This document shows, one piece after another, positions 62,556-64,000 of a DNA stretch of 64,000 bases. Where the stretch lies: positions 248,001 through 312,000 of the forward strand of contig NZ_JAPDVG010000001.1 of the NCBI RefSeq assembly GCF_026015625.1, written 5' to 3'. The translations under genes and the position numbers were made by a program. The DNA comes from Segatella copri. Its GTDB lineage: Bacteria; Bacteroidota; Bacteroidia; Bacteroidales; Bacteroidaceae. Position 1 is the first letter of the stretch. Each line of letters opens with the position of its first letter. Below the pieces are notes generated by a model that searched no databases, was not told where the DNA came from, and saw only the letters and a list, made by a program, of their open reading frames with translations.

Positions 62556-64000
62556 TTATTTTTCGAAATGAATCCAGTCTACGTCGAAGAAGGCTGCATC
62601 GTTCTTTTTGGCTGTGCGGGTGTTGAAGAAACCGAGCTTGGCACCAATCCACTTGCCTTCACGCACAGTGAAGGGATTGCCTATCTTGGTGAATTTCTTA
62701 CCATCCAGACTGTAGCTCCATTCAGCGATAGCCTGTATCTGGTTGGCGATGCCTTCGCTATGAACCTTCACGCGAAGCCATACATCCTGGGTAGCGATGC
62801 GGGAAGAAGGAATATCATCTACGGCATACTTCACGGTGTAAGGTTGAGGCAGCTTGCTGGTCTTGATGGCCACTTGCTTTACCACCTTCTCAGCCTTTCC
62901 CTTCTCAGCCTTCTCGCAGGTTACATATTGCAATACAACCCCCTCTTCCTTGGTATCAACAAACTTGAGTGCCGCATAGTCCATGCCTTGCATGATCATG
63001 CCGGCGCTTTCGCCCAGTACCTTATCTTTCTCCTTGTAAGCCTCGGTGCGGTTAGGTATGAACTTCACCTTGGCAGTAGCAGTAAAGTTCTCGGTAGGGA
63101 GTTTCTGGAGCAGGAGGTTTGGCAAATCATACAGGTTCTTTACATCTTCTGCCTGCTGCACGCCATAGAGACGCAACTTGGAGTTCTTGGCATCACAGAA
63201 GTACCAGTACTGACTGTAAGGACCGTTCCACTGCCATTGCAGACCTAAATCTACGCTGTTGAAATCATCCGATTCCTTAGGCTGGAAGTTACCGCTTGAT
63301 GGCAGGTTTGGCTTCTTCCATTGCTGAACAGGATCTCCGCAGCCATCGCCATCCTTGTCGTCTCCGATAACGAGCCAGTCGTTTACCCATTTGGCGGGTT
63401 GCAGATGAACCACACGACCATAAGCGTGTTTGTCCTGGAAGTGGAGGAACCAGTCTTCGCCGTTCTGGGTATCTACCCATGCACCCTGGTGAGGGCCGTT
63501 TACCTTCTTATTCTTTCCCTGTGCCATACCTACATATTCCTCGTAAGGACCAAATGGATTCTTGGAACGCAGTTCTACCTGCCAGCCATACTTCACTCCG
63601 CCCGCAGGACTCATGATATAATAATATCCGTTGCGCTTGTAGAATTTGGTTCCCTCGATGGTTGGCTGGTCTTCATGCCCATCATATACGATGCGTGAAG
63701 GACCAATCACCTTGGTGCCGTCAGGTGACATCGGAGCTACGAAGAGCACTGACTTGATACCGGCTCTTGAACCGGCGCATCCATGCGAAAGATAAGCCTT
63801 GCCGTCTTCATCCCAAAGAGGGCAGCAGTCGATAAGACCTTTTTCCTTCATCACCCAGGTGATAGGTTCCCAAGGACCGCGTGGATCTTGTGTCTTGGTC
63901 ATGAAGAGTCCCTGGTCTGGATCACCACAGTAGATATAGAACCATCCGTCGTGATAGCGTATAGAGGGTGCCCACACATAGTTGCCATGCTGAACCTTCT
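62556..64000 (-). CDS. GH43-family glycoside hydrolase, 3' part
   Basis: The frame runs off the right edge without a start: codons upstream of VWAPSIRYHDG read KVQHGNY, so the GTG at 63977 is internal. About 481 C-terminal residues are visible. The five-bladed propeller part has WAPSIRYHDGWFYIYCGDPD, CPLWDEDGKAYLSHG and the Glu-containing TIEGTKFYKRNGYYYIMSPA. A C-terminal beta-sandwich (DDFNSVDLGLQWQWNGPYSQ through FFDVDWIHFEK) resembles the GH43 C2/DUF1349-like domain. It probably acts on arabinan or xylan. The N-terminus and any signal peptide lie outside. Confidence 0.88.
   Translation of the reverse strand, partial: KVQHGNYVWAPSIRYHDGWFYIYCGDPDQGLFMTKTQDPRGPWEPITWVMKEKGLIDCCPLWDEDGKAYLSHGCAGSRAGIKSVLFVAPMSPDGTKVIGPSRIVYDGHEDQPTIEGTKFYKRNGYYYIMSPAGGVKYGWQVELRSKNPFGPYEEYVGMAQGKNKKVNGPHQGAWVDTQNGEDWFLHFQDKHAYGRVVHLQPAKWVNDWLVIGDDKDGDGCGDPVQQWKKPNLPSSGNFQPKESDDFNSVDLGLQWQWNGPYSQYWYFCDAKNSKLRLYGVQQAEDVKNLYDLPNLLLQKLPTENFTATAKVKFIPNRTEAYKEKDKVLGESAGMIMQGMDYAALKFVDTKEEGVVLQYVTCEKAEKGKAEKVVKQVAIKTSKLPQPYTVKYAVDDIPSSRIATQDVWLRVKVHSEGIANQIQAIAEWSYSLDGKKFTKIGNPFTVREGKWIGAKLGFFNTRTAKKNDAAFFDVDWIHFEK

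Overview
The window looks like a chromosomal segment from a gut or oral Bacteroidota of the Prevotella/Segatella type. The evidence is moderate GC, fimbrillin-type lipoproteins, DUF4248, smalltalk and HU-like genes, Bacteroidota housekeeping neighbourhoods, and many promoters of the form TTTG-N19/20-TAnnTTTG. Genus assignment is inference; no 16S gene is present. Three tRNA genes (Thr-TGT, Ser-TGA, Phe-GAA) and an SRP RNA are visible.

Region 1 (1-10,420) is accessory. Fimbrillin-like surface lipoproteins are followed by an unusual array: one decayed and two intact Rpn-type PD-(D/E)XK nuclease genes, two nearly identical AAA+/DUF4143 ATPase genes, and a small gene pair. Six same-orientation copies of a 41-bp palindrome separate these genes. 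An IS256-family element with a 9-bp target duplication sits in the 3' end of the first ATPase gene. The distance between palindromes in the two repeat units agrees exactly once the IS and its duplication are subtracted.

Region 2 (10,420-14,580) carries a Rep_3-type initiator and a DUF4248 gene, divergent from an HU-like / smalltalk / N-acetylmuramoyl-L-alanine amidase operon. The 1.1-kb divergent gap holds 22-bp direct repeats, an AT-rich stretch, a strong promoter and a long leader that can fold into a hairpin of about 140 nt. It resembles an iteron origin.

Region 3 (14,600-41,400) is mostly core genes: riboflavin (ribH), recF and a DUF721 gene, folate salvage, an S41 protease, dCMP deaminase, an M3 peptidase, a Crp/Fnr regulator, ApbE, a GT2, SRP RNA with tRNA-Thr, mutS2, thiamine genes (thiE-like, thiD, thiL), a radical SAM protein, thyX, trmO, a GH28, purine nucleoside phosphorylase, lpxK and sppA.

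Region 4 (41,600-64,000) holds an esterase, a second 22-bp-period array bounded by inverted repeats, a polyprenyl sugar phosphotransferase with mannose-1-phosphate guanylyltransferase, groES-groEL, a candidate small RNA, an AmgK-like kinase fused to a RapZ C-terminal domain and followed by a MurU-like uridylyltransferase (probable peptidoglycan-sugar recycling), guaA, mscL, gapA, miaA, a lipid kinase, a second Crp/Fnr regulator, a three-gene glycogen operon (debranching enzyme, GT4 synthase, GH57 amylase) and the 3' part of a GH43 gene.

The best candidates for something undescribed are the palindrome-punctuated nuclease/ATPase array, the Rep_3 locus with its 22-bp repeats and structured leader, the second class-switching 22-bp array, and the AmgK-RapZ fusion operon with an adjacent small-RNA-like transcription unit.
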